64,000 nucleotides of DNA from Terriglobales bacterium (GTDB taxonomy: Bacteria > Acidobacteriota > Terriglobia > Terriglobales > Acidobacteriaceae). Below the pieces are notes generated by a model, which saw only the letters and a list, made by a program, of their open reading frames with translations, made no database searches and was not told the origin of the DNA. Positions 29,289 to 39,589 of the stretch are shown in pieces. Both the position numbers and the translations under genes were made by a program. How positions within the stretch are numbered: position 1 is the first letter of the stretch; each line of letters opens with the position of its first letter. The stretch spans positions 158,396-222,395 of the forward strand of contig JAICXB010000001.1 of the NCBI GenBank assembly GCA_025980765.1, given 5' to 3'.

Positions 29289-29447
29289 TTTATCACCACG
29301 GAGACACGGAGGACACGGAGAAATCTTTTTAAGTGGGAATGGGCTAATCTCGCTGCTGGGCAAAACAGCTTTTCCAAATTACCCGATTACGAAATTACAC
29401 AATTACAAAATTCTCCTCCGTGTCCTCCGTGCCTCCGTGGTGATAAA
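29289..29447. repeat. Long inverted repeat of CACGGAGG words between aceE and the E1o gene
   Basis: The left arm 29289-29324 (TTTATCACCACGGAGACACGG and so on) pairs with the right arm 29411-29447 over about 35 bp with very few mismatches. The arms are built from ACACGGAGG units. Inside the loop, a second low-complexity tract (29376-29410) uses AATTACCCGATTACGAAATT words like those at 61776-61855. The right arm runs over an in-frame ATG at 29447, which argues for a downstream start of the next gene. Confidence 0.85.
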
Positions 29448-29467
29448 TGACTTTAGATACAGGTGAC

Positions 29468-31954
29468 ATGGCGACCACTACCCCGGAACTTCGGCGAACT
29501 CCCCCGGCCAGTCCCCAGGAACGCGAGCGGATCTTCGATCTATTCCGCCGATGGGGATATTTGCAGGCGCAACTCGATCCTCTCGGACAGTATTTGACTC
29601 CGCAGCAATTGCCGGAGCTTGCCATTTCGGGCAAGATTGCGGATGAAGCCCGCCGGTATTACTGCGGCACCGTCGCTGCCGAGTTCATGCACATTCCCGA
29701 TGCGGAACGACGGGAGTGGATCCAGCAGCGCCTGGAAACCCCTGCTCCCAAAGCCGATCAGGAGCGAATTCTGGAGCTGCTCACCCGCGCCGATCTCTTC
29801 GAGCAAGTGATTCAATCCCGCTATTTGGGAACCAAGAGATTTTCGCTTGAAGGTGTCACTGCGCTCATCCCCTGTCTGGATGAAGTGCTCACCGAGGCCG
29901 CCGATGACGGCGCGGTGCAGGCGGTGCTGGCCATGAGCCATCGCGGACGCCTGAGCGTGATGGTGAACATCGTTGGCCGCCCAGCGTCAGAGATGTTTGC
30001 CAAGTTTGAAGATGTCGATCCGCGCAGCACCCTGGGTGGCGGAGACGTGAAGTATCACGTCGGCGCGACTGGTGTCTGGCACGGGCGCGAAGGAAAGACC
30101 GTCAACCTGCATCTGGTCTCGAATCCCAGCCACCTCGAAGCGGTCGATCCGGTAGCGATGGGGCGCGTGCGCGCCAAGCAGGAACGCTTCGGCGAAAACG
30201 GACAGGACAAAGTTCTGCCCATCGTCATTCACGGTGACGCCGCCTTTGCCGGCCAGGGCGTGTGGGCGGAGACCATGAACCTCGCCGGCATCCACGGATA
30301 CTCGGTTGGCGGCGGTATTCACATCATCGTCAACAACATGATTGGCTTTACCACTGATCCCTCGGAGACGAACTCGTCGCGTTTTTCTTCCGATTTGGCC
30401 AAGCGTCTGCCGGTGCCGATCTTCCACGTGAATTCGGAAGATCCTGACGCGGTGGTGCGCATCGCCGATCTCGCGGTGGACTACCGCTACACCTTCCACA
30501 GCGACGTCGTTATTGATCTGATCGGATATCGCCGCCACGGGCACAGCGAAATCGATGATCCCACGATCACGCAGCCCTTGCGCTACGCAAAAATCAAAGA
30601 TCACCCGCCGCTCTATCGCATTTACGCCGAACAAATCGGCGTCGATCCCGCGGCACGGGTGAAAGAACTTACTGCTGAGCTGAACGAAGCGCAGAAAACC
30701 GCAACCAAACTGGAGAAGATGCCGGTCCTGGCGCAGCTCCCCAGCTATTGGGACCATTACAAAGGTGGATTGCTGCTGCCGGAATATGAGGTAGAAACCG
30801 GCCTTCCACAATCGGAAATAGCGCACATCAGCGAGAAGCTGGCCTCGTATCCCGCAGGCTTCCACATCCATCCCAAGATCAAGAAGCTTCTGGAACAGCG
30901 TGCCGAAATGGGACAGGGCAAGCGCCCTTTCGATTACGGAATGGCAGAGGCCGTGGCATTCGGCTCAGTCCTGCTGCAAAAGACGCCGGTGCGGCTTAGT
31001 GGGCAAGATTCGCAGCGCGGCACCTTCAACCAGCGCCACAGCGTGCTCATCGACATCGAGAACGAGTCCGAGTACGTTCCGCTGAACCACCTGGCGCCGC
31101 AGCAAGCGAAATTTGCGGTCTACAACTCGATTCTTTCTGAAGCTGCGGTGCTGGGCTTCGAATACGGTTTTGCCCGCGATTTTCCCGAGGCCCTGGTGCT
31201 GTGGGAAGCGCAGTTCGGAGACTTCGCCAATGGCGCCCAGATCGTGATCGACCAGTTCATCTCTTCCGGCGAAGACAAATGGGGACTGCTCTCCGGGGTG
31301 GTGCTGCTGCTGCCGCATGGCTACGAAGGCCAGGGCCCGGAGCATTCGAGCGCCCGCATCGAGCGATATCTGCAGCTCACCGCGCGTGACAACATGCAGA
31401 TTTGCCAGCCCTCGACTGCGGCGCAGTATTTCCATCTGCTGCGCCGGCAGGCCATGCGCCCGTGGCGCAAGCCTCTGGTGGTGTTTACGCCCAAGAGCAT
31501 GCTGCGCCATCCTGACGCCAACTCCCCGATTCAGGACTTCAGCCGTCCGCACTTCCTGAACGTGCTTCCGGAAACGGAAATCGAAAATCCGAAGCGCCTG
31601 CTGATCTGCACCGGCAAGATCGGCCACGAGTTGCGCATCGAGCGCAGGAAACGCAAGGACACCAACAACGCGATCATCTTTGTCGAGCAGCTTTATCCCT
31701 GGCCCGAAAGGGAACTGGCGGCTGAGATCGCCCGCTATCCCAACGCGACCGAAATAGTCTGGGTGCAGGAAGAACCCGCCAACATGGGCGCGCAGTGGTA
31801 TGCCAAGCCGCGGCTTAAACAGCTCTCCGGCGGACGCCCGGTGCTGAGCGTGAAACGCTCCGCCAGCTCCAGCCCTGCCACCGGCTCAGGTAAAGCCCAC
31901 GAAATGGAGCAGAAGACGCTCATCGATCTAGCCCTGGGGAACGGAAGCAAGTAA
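29468..31954 (+). CDS. sucA: 2-oxoglutarate dehydrogenase E1 component
   Basis: This ThDP-dependent decarboxylase of about 828 residues feeds the TCA cycle (2-oxoglutarate to succinyl-lipoyl E2). The N-terminal segment FDLFRRWGYLQAQLDPLGQY is the family's small E1o domain. Other signatures are VLAMSHRGRLSVM, GDVKYHVGATG, HGDAAFAGQGVWAE, GHSEIDDPTITQPL and the C-terminal EEPANMGAQW. ATG 29468 is preferred over 29447, which lies in the inverted repeat. The protein is a little shorter than E. coli SucA. No sucB or lpd is adjacent, unlike the common sucAB arrangement. Confidence 0.94.
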   Translation: MATTTPELRRTPPASPQERERIFDLFRRWGYLQAQLDPLGQYLTPQQLPELAISGKIADEARRYYCGTVAAEFMHIPDAERREWIQQRLETPAPKADQERILELLTRADLFEQVIQSRYLGTKRFSLEGVTALIPCLDEVLTEAADDGAVQAVLAMSHRGRLSVMVNIVGRPASEMFAKFEDVDPRSTLGGGDVKYHVGATGVWHGREGKTVNLHLVSNPSHLEAVDPVAMGRVRAKQERFGENGQDKVLPIVIHGDAAFAGQGVWAETMNLAGIHGYSVGGGIHIIVNNMIGFTTDPSETNSSRFSSDLAKRLPVPIFHVNSEDPDAVVRIADLAVDYRYTFHSDVVIDLIGYRRHGHSEIDDPTITQPLRYAKIKDHPPLYRIYAEQIGVDPAARVKELTAELNEAQKTATKLEKMPVLAQLPSYWDHYKGGLLLPEYEVETGLPQSEIAHISEKLASYPAGFHIHPKIKKLLEQRAEMGQGKRPFDYGMAEAVAFGSVLLQKTPVRLSGQDSQRGTFNQRHSVLIDIENESEYVPLNHLAPQQAKFAVYNSILSEAAVLGFEYGFARDFPEALVLWEAQFGDFANGAQIVIDQFISSGEDKWGLLSGVVLLLPHGYEGQGPEHSSARIERYLQLTARDNMQICQPSTAAQYFHLLRRQAMRPWRKPLVVFTPKSMLRHPDANSPIQDFSRPHFLNVLPETEIENPKRLLICTGKIGHELRIERRKRKDTNNAIIFVEQLYPWPERELAAEIARYPNATEIVWVQEEPANMGAQWYAKPRLKQLSGGRPVLSVKRSASSSPATGSGKAHEMEQKTLIDLALGNGSK

Positions 31955-31982
31955 AAACGAGACCAGCGTGGATGCGCGATGG

Positions 31983-32417
31983 CTAGATGGCCGCTCCCAA
32001 CCATCGCACCGGGCAATCTCGGGAAAGAGCATTCGCCAGGCGCTGGTCGGCAGTTACCAAATTCGCCTTCGACTCAATCGCAAGCGCCACATACAGGCTG
32101 TCATACACCGTGCAATCGAAAGCTGTTGCGAGGTCGTAGGCACTCGCGAGCAAGGCGCGCGACGAGACGGTGGGAAAATTCCGTTGCTCCAAAGAGGCGA
32201 GGGCTGCCGGGGCGTCAGGCCACGTACATCGTCCCTGGCGACTCGCTTTCCAGAAAATATTCGCTGTTTCCGCCCAGAACAGATCGGGCACAACAAAACG
32301 AATCTCTCCGTTCACATATCGTTCCAGCAGTTTGCGGGCTTCGTCAACCAGGGTTTCGCCTTTGGCGGGAAGAACCCACTTGGCGGCAACGCTGGCATCG
32401 AGCACCGGGACACTCAC
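31983..32417 (-). CDS. PIN-domain toxin, VapC family (second pair)
   Basis: This 144-residue PIN ribonuclease starts with GTG (MSVPVLDASVAAKWVLP). Expected metal-site acids are D7, E50 (LFWAETANIFWK), D104 (CTVYDSLYVALA) and D122 (VTADQRLA). The GTG overlaps the antitoxin TGA in a GTGA. Sequence differs clearly from the toxin at 25801, so the two are separate modules. It converges with the E1o gene 28 bp away. Confidence 0.9.
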   Translation of the reverse strand: MSVPVLDASVAAKWVLPAKGETLVDEARKLLERYVNGEIRFVVPDLFWAETANIFWKASRQGRCTWPDAPAALASLEQRNFPTVSSRALLASAYDLATAFDCTVYDSLYVALAIESKANLVTADQRLANALSRDCPVRWLGAAI

Positions 32418-32662
32418 CGGTTTCGATCCTGCCGTTGAAGGTCTTCCGTTGGCAATACAGGGCTTTTCGCAGCTTTCTTAGCGCGCATCCGTTGCGCGGT
32501 GCGGAAGAAATCTCTGCGCGCCTTCAGCTCTTTTGCGGTAGGGATATTCTCGTCGAGCATGGCCAAAATCTCTGCGGCGATGGAACGATGGCGGAGCCGG
32601 GCCCGGTTACGCAAAGCTTCATAGAGATCAGTTGGAACGTTTTCAACGTATAGGGTTGGCAT
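32414..32662 (-). CDS. Antitoxin of the second VapBC-type pair (FitA-like)
   Basis: This is an 82-residue protein. The N-terminus MPTLYVENVPTDLYEALRNR and HRSIAAEILAMLDE is a FitA/Arc-type ribbon-helix-helix domain. The basic C-terminal part (RDFFRTAQRMRAKKAAK) should contact the toxin. It is the first gene of the pair, with stop overlapping the toxin start. Autoregulation by operator binding is expected from the family. Confidence 0.85.
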   Translation of the reverse strand: MPTLYVENVPTDLYEALRNRARLRHRSIAAEILAMLDENIPTAKELKARRDFFRTAQRMRAKKAAKSPVLPTEDLQRQDRNR

Positions 32663-32852
32663 TGGCTTTTCCTAGGAACACCATAGATTATGACGGAAAC
32701 GGACAAGGAGAGAAAAAGGAAGGAGAACAGGGGATTGCCTGAACTACGTCAGTGTTTCCGCCCGGCGCGAAAGAAAATAGCACATGTCAGGAGCCTGTCC
32801 CCTTAAGATTTTGCGCTGCAACCTCGTTCCCAGCGCCACCATCTCGATAGCT

Positions 32853-33104
32853 ATGGCACATGAACGAAAATCCGAACAGAACCGCTTCATTCAGGAAGGC
32901 GTTGATCCCGACATCCCGTACGGACTTCCCAGCGACGATCTGCATCCCGACGGCGAACCACGAGCCAAGTCCACTCCGCCCGGCGCTCCCGATGAGCCCG
33001 TGCGGCCCGACGCTTCCGTCGATTGGGGTACCCGCCCCGGAGAAGAAGTGGTGCGCTCGCAAAAGGGGAAGAACGAGAAGCACTCCGACGAGAAGGCGGC
33101 ATAG
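32853..33104 (+). CDS. Hydrophilic hypothetical protein
   Basis: This is an 83-residue protein rich in Pro, Asp, Glu and Arg (VDPDIPYGLPSDDLHPDGEP, SVDWGTRPGEEVVRSQKGKN) with no hydrophobic segment. It is probably soluble and largely disordered. The ATG at 32853 lacks a clear ribosome binding site. No family was recognised. Confidence 0.55.
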   Translation: MAHERKSEQNRFIQEGVDPDIPYGLPSDDLHPDGEPRAKSTPPGAPDEPVRPDASVDWGTRPGEEVVRSQKGKNEKHSDEKAA

Positions 33105-34456
<1,352 letters not shown>

Positions 34457-34513
34457 GAACGAAACGAGAAGGAAAGGAATCATCATTGACCTTTAATGCA
34501 AGGAGTACCAGAA

Positions 34514-34843
34514 ATGCCAAAGCCATCCGATGGAGCCAAGAAGCTGATTGGTGACTTCTCTCCAAAGCTGGTTGAACTTACTGATCGGGTGCTGTTCGAC
34601 GATGTCTGGGAGCGCAAGGAATTATCTAAGCGCGATCGCAGCCTTATCACAGTCGCGGCACTCATCGCGTTAAATCGCCCTGACCAATTGCGCTTTCATC
34701 TCGGGAAAGCCGTGGAGAACGGAGTCAAGCAGGCGGAGTTGATTGAGGCTATCACTCATCTCGCGTTCTACTCCGGTTGGCCAAATGCAATCACCGCCGT
34801 CATGCTCGCAAAAGAGCTCTTCGAAAAACCCGATTCCGAATGA
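34514..34843 (+). CDS. Carboxymuconolactone decarboxylase (CMD)-family protein
   Basis: This is a 109-residue all-helical protein (LTDRVLFDDVWERKELSKRD, RSLITVAALIALNRPDQL, HLGKAVENGVKQAELIEAI). These are signatures of the 4-carboxymuconolactone decarboxylase-like fold. The AhpD CxxC motif is absent, so peroxidase-type activity is unlikely. ATG 34514 has AGGAG 8 nt upstream. The gene overlaps the next one by ATGA. Similar CMD-AKR-SDR groupings are common, and the role may be in detoxification. Confidence 0.88.
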   Translation: MPKPSDGAKKLIGDFSPKLVELTDRVLFDDVWERKELSKRDRSLITVAALIALNRPDQLRFHLGKAVENGVKQAELIEAITHLAFYSGWPNAITAVMLAKELFEKPDSE

Positions 34844-35568
34844 CCCAGCCTCGCCGTTCGTCAGACAGGTTGGTACGCGTGGCGCTCGTGACAGGCGCCA
34901 ATCGTGGCATTGGATTCGAAGTCTGCCGTCAACTTGCGACCCGGGGCTTCGCCGTTTTGCTTACTGCACGTGATGCTGAAAAAGCGCAAACAGCAGCGAA
35001 CCGTCTGGCCAGTATCGGACAACTCGAGCCCATCGCGTTGGATGTTGCCGATCAAGACAGCATCAGGAAAGCCGCAAACGAGGTCGCGACCAGGTACGGC
35101 CATCTCGACGTGCTCGTCAATAATGCCGGTATTAATTATGACACTTGGGAAACGGCTGCGAACGCCGACATCGACGGCACGGTTGCGGAGACGATCAGGA
35201 CGAACCTGTTGGGACCGTGGCGAGTGTGTCAGGCATTCCTCCCGCTGCTGCGCAAGAGCAAAGCCGCGCGGATCGTCAACGTCTCATCGGAATCCGGATC
35301 GCTGGCGCATATGGGCGCTGGTCCGCCTGCATATCAGGTCACCAAGGCTGCCCTAAATGCATTGACGCGCACTCTCGCCGGGGAACTGCGCCACGCTCAC
35401 ATCCTTGTAAACGCCGTGTGCCCTGGATGGGTCGCGACGGATATGGGCGGTGCCGGCGCTCCTCGTTCAGTGAACGATGGCGCCTCGGGAATCATTTGGG
35501 CTGCAACCCTGCCCGACCATGGCCCGACCGGCGGCTTCTTCCGCGACGGCAAGCCGCTCCCGTGGTGA
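34840..35568 (+). CDS. Short-chain dehydrogenase/reductase
   Basis: This is a 242-residue Rossmann-fold NAD(P)H oxidoreductase of the classical SDR family. The cofactor motif TGANRGIG is at 18-25, followed by VLVNNAG, catalytic Ser in VNVSSESGS and the YxxxK in AYQVTKAA. The C-terminal VCPGWVATDMGG is typical of carbonyl-reductase-like SDRs. The ATG overlaps the CMD stop (ATGA), so it is translationally coupled. The substrate is unknown. Confidence 0.93.
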   Translation: MTQPRRSSDRLVRVALVTGANRGIGFEVCRQLATRGFAVLLTARDAEKAQTAANRLASIGQLEPIALDVADQDSIRKAANEVATRYGHLDVLVNNAGINYDTWETAANADIDGTVAETIRTNLLGPWRVCQAFLPLLRKSKAARIVNVSSESGSLAHMGAGPPAYQVTKAALNALTRTLAGELRHAHILVNAVCPGWVATDMGGAGAPRSVNDGASGIIWAATLPDHGPTGGFFRDGKPLPW

Positions 35569-35591
35569 TAACTGAATGGCATGTGCGGAAA

Positions 35592-35787
35592 AATTCCCTG
35601 CAAATTCCCTGCTAATTCTCGAATCCGCTTGCAAGTGAGGCTAACTCCAGTGTTCTCTGGAGATTACAGCGGATTTGCGGAATTCCCTGCTAATTCCCTG
35701 CTCGAAAATGGACTTCGCGGATTTCCGGCCAAACTATGTAACAGAGAAGTTCAATTCCCGAAATTCCCTGCAAAATTCCCTGTTATT
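35592..35787. repeat. AATTCCCTG triple-doublet element, copy 2
   Basis: Three AATTCCCTG doublets start at 35592, 35681 and 35762, spaced 89 and 81 bp apart as in the copy at 6757-6954. Between doublets one and two there is a CTCCAG-TGTTCT-CTGGAG hairpin that covers the CAGTGTT word shared with copy 1. The element fills the gap between the SDR stop and the convergent OmpA-like gene. Confidence 0.85.
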
Positions 35788-35812
35788 GGCGGACGCAGGG
35801 GAATTTTCTGGC

Positions 35813-37426
35813 TTACTGCTGGGCAGATGCGCCGGCAGGCACAAGGACGACATTCACCTTGGAGCCGGTTTTCTGCTGCGCGGCGCGGGTCTGGACTCGG
35901 GTGGCGTCAATTCCCTTGTTGCTGGTCAGGTAGGTTTTGGCATTGTCAGCGCGAGCTTCCGCCAGGGAATCCTTTTCCGATGGATTCACCGAGCCTTCGA
36001 GCATGAGAGTCGAATTAGGATCGCGCTCCAGCCGCAATGCATCGTCGTCCAGCGCGGCTTTGGCGCGATTATCAACATAGGGGCTGTTTTGCTTGAAGAT
36101 CAGCTCGTTCAGCGTCGCGGCTTGGGGTGGCGGGGCTGGCGCCTGTACGTCAACATTCACGGAAGTGTGAGCCGCGAGGTTGCGATCATCCACAACCGAC
36201 GCGGTGACGGTGACCGGTCCGGCGGCTGTCCCGGTGAGAGTTGCGCGATTGTCATGCGGCGCAATCTGGCCGGAGCTGGTTTGGAAGCTGATGGTTGCGT
36301 TATGTCCCTCTTCCGCCATCGCATTGCAACTGATGCTGGTAGTCTCGCCGACCTGGATCGGGTTGCGGCTGGCTGAACACTGGATTGTCGGGGGCTGAGG
36401 CGGCGCCGCCGGGGCGGCTGCTGCGGCAGAAGGCGCAGTCTCCGGCGCTTCCGCCGCGACGTCGATCATCTCCACTCCGTCACCCAGATGAACATCTTCG
36501 TTCACATACGTAGTTAGTCCCGTCGCTGTAGTGGGCGTCACACTCAGAATCATCAGATGGCCCACGGTCCGGATCGGCAGTTCGCCCGCAATTTTCTTGA
36601 AGTTGTACTTGGGCACATCTTTTTGCGTGTCGTCGGCCGCGGGAGCATAGAGGGGTAGCGACTCAGAAGGACTGTCGAGTATCGACTGGTAATTGCGGGT
36701 TATGCGGAAATAATCGCCCGGCTTTACGCCCTGCTGCTCGCCGACGTTGAGATAAACGATGCGATGCAGGCCGATGAAGGTGTCGAGGTCCTTCGCTTCG
36801 ATGATGCGTCCGGCCGTCTTGCCGCTGGGTGTAGCGAATTCATTATAAGCAACGCGGCGGAATTCCGGCCGCGGACGCTCGGAGTATGGAACTGCGATGT
36901 CCCCAGGCAATGCCGGCGCGCAGGCCATCTCGATCATGGCCACTCCGACCTTGTTACGGATGTACTGGACTTTCGCGCGACCCAGGTCCTGATACATCTC
37001 TCCCAGTGCCGCTACGGCTTTTTCCTGTCCTTTAAACGACTCGTAACGGTTTGGATCCTGCATATGCCGGAGCAGCAGGTATTCCTGACCTTCCTTCACG
37101 TCATTGCCGCGCAAATAAATGTAGTTGCCTTCGTGATAGGCGGTAGTCTCCGGCGACAGGTCTCCCCCGACGATTGTCCCGGAAGGCGAAACGGATTTTT
37201 TGGAGACGAATCCCGAGCAGTAGATCTCTGAAAGTGTCGGAGCATTGGCTTCTTCGACCAGATTCGTCGCAGCCGGTTGCTGCGGAGCAGTTTGCGGCTG
37301 CTGTGCCGGCGCCGCTTGCTGCTGTTGTGGCTGCGATGATGGGGCAGCGGTTCCCGAGGCTGGCGGCTGTTCCTGCGCGAAAGCAGTGGCCGCCGCGAAG
37401 ATCGTGACGGCGATAAGCGTTCTCAT
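35813..37426 (-). CDS. Exported protein with OmpA-like C-terminal domain
   Basis: This is a 537-residue protein. A short signal peptide (LIAVTIFAAATAFAQ) precedes a Gln/Pro/Ala-rich linker (about 18-55). A central domain (60-320) includes IYCSGFVSKKS, NVGEQQGVKPGDYFRI and HLMILSVTPTTATGL, of a type seen in acidobacterial envelope proteins. After an Ala/Pro-rich hinge comes an Ig-like region (IQCSASRNPIQVGETTSISC) and then an OmpA-like domain (about 430-530: NSPYVDNRAKAALDDDALRL, EGSVNPSEKDSLAEARADNA). OmpA-like domains bind peptidoglycan, so an outer-membrane/cell-wall tether is likely. It is a single gene. Confidence 0.85.
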   Translation of the reverse strand: MRTLIAVTIFAAATAFAQEQPPASGTAAPSSQPQQQQAAPAQQPQTAPQQPAATNLVEEANAPTLSEIYCSGFVSKKSVSPSGTIVGGDLSPETTAYHEGNYIYLRGNDVKEGQEYLLLRHMQDPNRYESFKGQEKAVAALGEMYQDLGRAKVQYIRNKVGVAMIEMACAPALPGDIAVPYSERPRPEFRRVAYNEFATPSGKTAGRIIEAKDLDTFIGLHRIVYLNVGEQQGVKPGDYFRITRNYQSILDSPSESLPLYAPAADDTQKDVPKYNFKKIAGELPIRTVGHLMILSVTPTTATGLTTYVNEDVHLGDGVEMIDVAAEAPETAPSAAAAAPAAPPQPPTIQCSASRNPIQVGETTSISCNAMAEEGHNATISFQTSSGQIAPHDNRATLTGTAAGPVTVTASVVDDRNLAAHTSVNVDVQAPAPPPQAATLNELIFKQNSPYVDNRAKAALDDDALRLERDPNSTLMLEGSVNPSEKDSLAEARADNAKTYLTSNKGIDATRVQTRAAQQKTGSKVNVVLVPAGASAQQ

Positions 37427-37667
37427 ATTCCTCCAGCTTCAGCGATGCCAAGTCTCAGGAAAAGAGCACTTTAGGGAGTGTCCTACGAGATCTGGAGAGC
37501 GCTGTTCTCACGGAATTCGGTCAATCTAGCAGAGCATACCCGAGTGTGCCTGGGCCGCGAAGTAACCAGATGAATACACCGGCCAACTGACGTTTTGCGC
37601 TAAATCCTTGCTTTGCTAGTTGCATCTAGTGTTGTGCACCATTAAGATGCCCGTCCGGTGTAAGTTC

Positions 37668-39233
37668 ATGAATTTTGAAGTGTCCAACTATGCGCTGCAT
37701 CATCTGAGGAGCCGATTGCCTCGAATCTGCATTGCGCTGTTTGCCGCCAATCCGGCCGACCTAATGCAGAAAATTGAAGTGGCCGCGCACGACAACTCGT
37801 TGCTGGAGCTGCGTTTAGACTACTTGCCCCGACCTGCTCTGCTATTTCCCAAGCTGAAGCAATTTACCGCCTTTCATCGAGATATCGTTCTGATAGCGAC
37901 CTGCCGGCGGGCACCTAATGGAGGCAAATTCCGGGGTACGCCGACTTCTCAGGTTGACATACTGCTAAAGGCCGCCGCCGCTGGCTGCCAGCTCGTCGAT
38001 ATCGAGGTAGAAACAGCGAAGTCATTGAAAGCAAAGGATATGGATAGGCTGCGCCGGAGCTGCAGCCTAGTCATCTCGTCTCACGACTATCGCGGAACCA
38101 GAAAACTGGAAGAGACTTGGGAGCAAATGCGCGAGTTCTCTCCCGACTACATCAAAATTGTGTCGACCGCCCGTACCCTTTCTGACAACGTGAAAATGAT
38201 GCGCCTGCTGGAGCAACGCAGCGATATCGTGAGCACTGTGGGAGTGTGCATGGGAGAACAGGGCGTCATCAGCCGTGTGATCGGCGTCCGTGCGGGCAGC
38301 GCCTTCACCTTCGCCGCCGCTCAGTCCGGCGAGGAGACTGCCCCAGGCCAGATTACCGCTCGCGTGCTTCGCGACGTGTATCGCATCGACATGGTCGATG
38401 CCGCAACCAAGATCTACGGCGTTGCCGGCGATCCGGTCGGCCATTCGCTGTCTCCGCAGATGATGAATACCGCGTTCCGGCGCGAGAACATCAATGCGGT
38501 GTATCTGGCGCTGCAGACGGCTGACGCTTCTGACTTGCTGAAATGCGTGCGCGAAATTCCCATTCAGGGACTCAGCATTACCATGCCGCTCAAGCAGGCA
38601 ATCGTTGAGCATTTGGACAAGACCGATGCCCTTACCGAGAAGATCGGCGCCTGCAACACCCTGATCCGCTCGCAGGAAGGCAAGCTCTATGGCTTCAACA
38701 CCGATGTAGCCGGCGTGGTGCGTCCTTTGGAGCAGCGGCTGAATCTCGCCGGATCCAGAATTCTGGTCATTGGGGCCGGCGGCGCCGCGCGCGCGGCAGT
38801 GTTCGGATTGCGCGATCGCGGGGCCGAGGTCTGGGTGATGAATCGCACCGCGGAGAAAGGGCAAAAACTGGCGCGCCAGGCGCATGGGCACTATGTGTCA
38901 CATTCACAGTTGAGGAAGCTGGACTTCGATGTCATCGTGAATGCCACTCCGGTGGGCATGAGCGCCTCGCGTCCGCAATCGCCGCTGGAGGAACCGGAGC
39001 TGCGCGCCAAATATGTTTTCGAGATGATCTACACTCCCGCGGAAACCAAACTGGTGAAGATGGCGCGGGCCAAAGGCATCCAGGTGATCCTGGGTTCGGA
39101 GATGTTCGTGCATCAGGGTGCGCGCCAGTTCGAGATTTGGACGGGCAAGCCGGCGCCAGCCAACGAAATGCATCGTACCGTGCTCCACGCTCTGGGGCAG
39201 AATTCCAATTTGGGAAGGCCCCTCACCGCCTGA
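37668..39233 (+). CDS. aroDE: Bifunctional 3-dehydroquinate dehydratase / shikimate dehydrogenase
   Basis: This 521-residue fusion carries out steps 3 and 4 of the shikimate pathway. The N-terminal type I dehydroquinase (about 18-235) has LELRLDYLP, the active-site His in VISSHDYRGT and Schiff-base Lys in DYIKIVSTA. The C-terminal AroE domain (about 250-515) starts GVAGDPVGHSLSPQMMN and has catalytic Lys in ITMPLKQAI, Asp in GFNTDVAG and the nucleotide motif VIGAGGAARAA. The start was set at ATG 37668 where the fold begins; other in-frame ATGs lie 21-48 nt upstream. It overlaps the next gene by one base (TGATG). Confidence 0.95.
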   Translation: MNFEVSNYALHHLRSRLPRICIALFAANPADLMQKIEVAAHDNSLLELRLDYLPRPALLFPKLKQFTAFHRDIVLIATCRRAPNGGKFRGTPTSQVDILLKAAAAGCQLVDIEVETAKSLKAKDMDRLRRSCSLVISSHDYRGTRKLEETWEQMREFSPDYIKIVSTARTLSDNVKMMRLLEQRSDIVSTVGVCMGEQGVISRVIGVRAGSAFTFAAAQSGEETAPGQITARVLRDVYRIDMVDAATKIYGVAGDPVGHSLSPQMMNTAFRRENINAVYLALQTADASDLLKCVREIPIQGLSITMPLKQAIVEHLDKTDALTEKIGACNTLIRSQEGKLYGFNTDVAGVVRPLEQRLNLAGSRILVIGAGGAARAAVFGLRDRGAEVWVMNRTAEKGQKLARQAHGHYVSHSQLRKLDFDVIVNATPVGMSASRPQSPLEEPELRAKYVFEMIYTPAETKLVKMARAKGIQVILGSEMFVHQGARQFEIWTGKPAPANEMHRTVLHALGQNSNLGRPLTA

Positions 39234-39589
39234 TGAACCTGCTGCAACTCCTTGCCGAGCTTCTGGGTTATGCGCGCAAACTATTGCCGCTGATGGAGCT
39301 GTATGCGGCCCGGCGGGCAGCGCCCGGCCAGGATTCCGCCGCGCAGGAGTTTCAACAATCCACTGCCGAGATGCTGCGCGATCAGCGCCGCGATCTCATG
39401 GAGTTGAAGTCGAGTTTTGAAGCGATCCAGCAGCGGCTCAAAGTTCTCAATGAACAAGCCATCGCAGGCCAGCAAGAGCTGGCGCGCATAGCGGAACGTC
39501 AGCGGGCGATCATGATTGCCGCGGTCATCTCCGCGGCGGCTTCGATTGCCGCAGTGGTTCTGGGAGTCATCCTCGCTGTGCGACGCTAG
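39233..39589 (+). CDS. Coiled-coil protein with C-terminal membrane anchor
   Basis: This is a 118-residue protein. After MNLLQLLAELLGYARKLLPL comes a Gln/Glu/Leu-rich coiled-coil segment (about 35-88). A C-terminal transmembrane helix follows (AAVISAAASIAAVVLGVILAVRR). It is therefore probably tail-anchored in the inner membrane with the coil in the cytoplasm. The start ATG overlaps the aroDE stop, so it is co-translated with it. No family was recognised, and the functional link with aroDE may be only positional. Confidence 0.75.
   Translation: MNLLQLLAELLGYARKLLPLMELYAARRAAPGQDSAAQEFQQSTAEMLRDQRRDLMELKSSFEAIQQRLKVLNEQAIAGQQELARIAERQRAIMIAAVISAAASIAAVVLGVILAVRR

Noticed and set aside
32784..32805. 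CAGGAGCCTGTCCCCTTAAG-like word
   Set aside because: It recalls ends of REP-type elements, but no second copy or inverted partner was found in the window.
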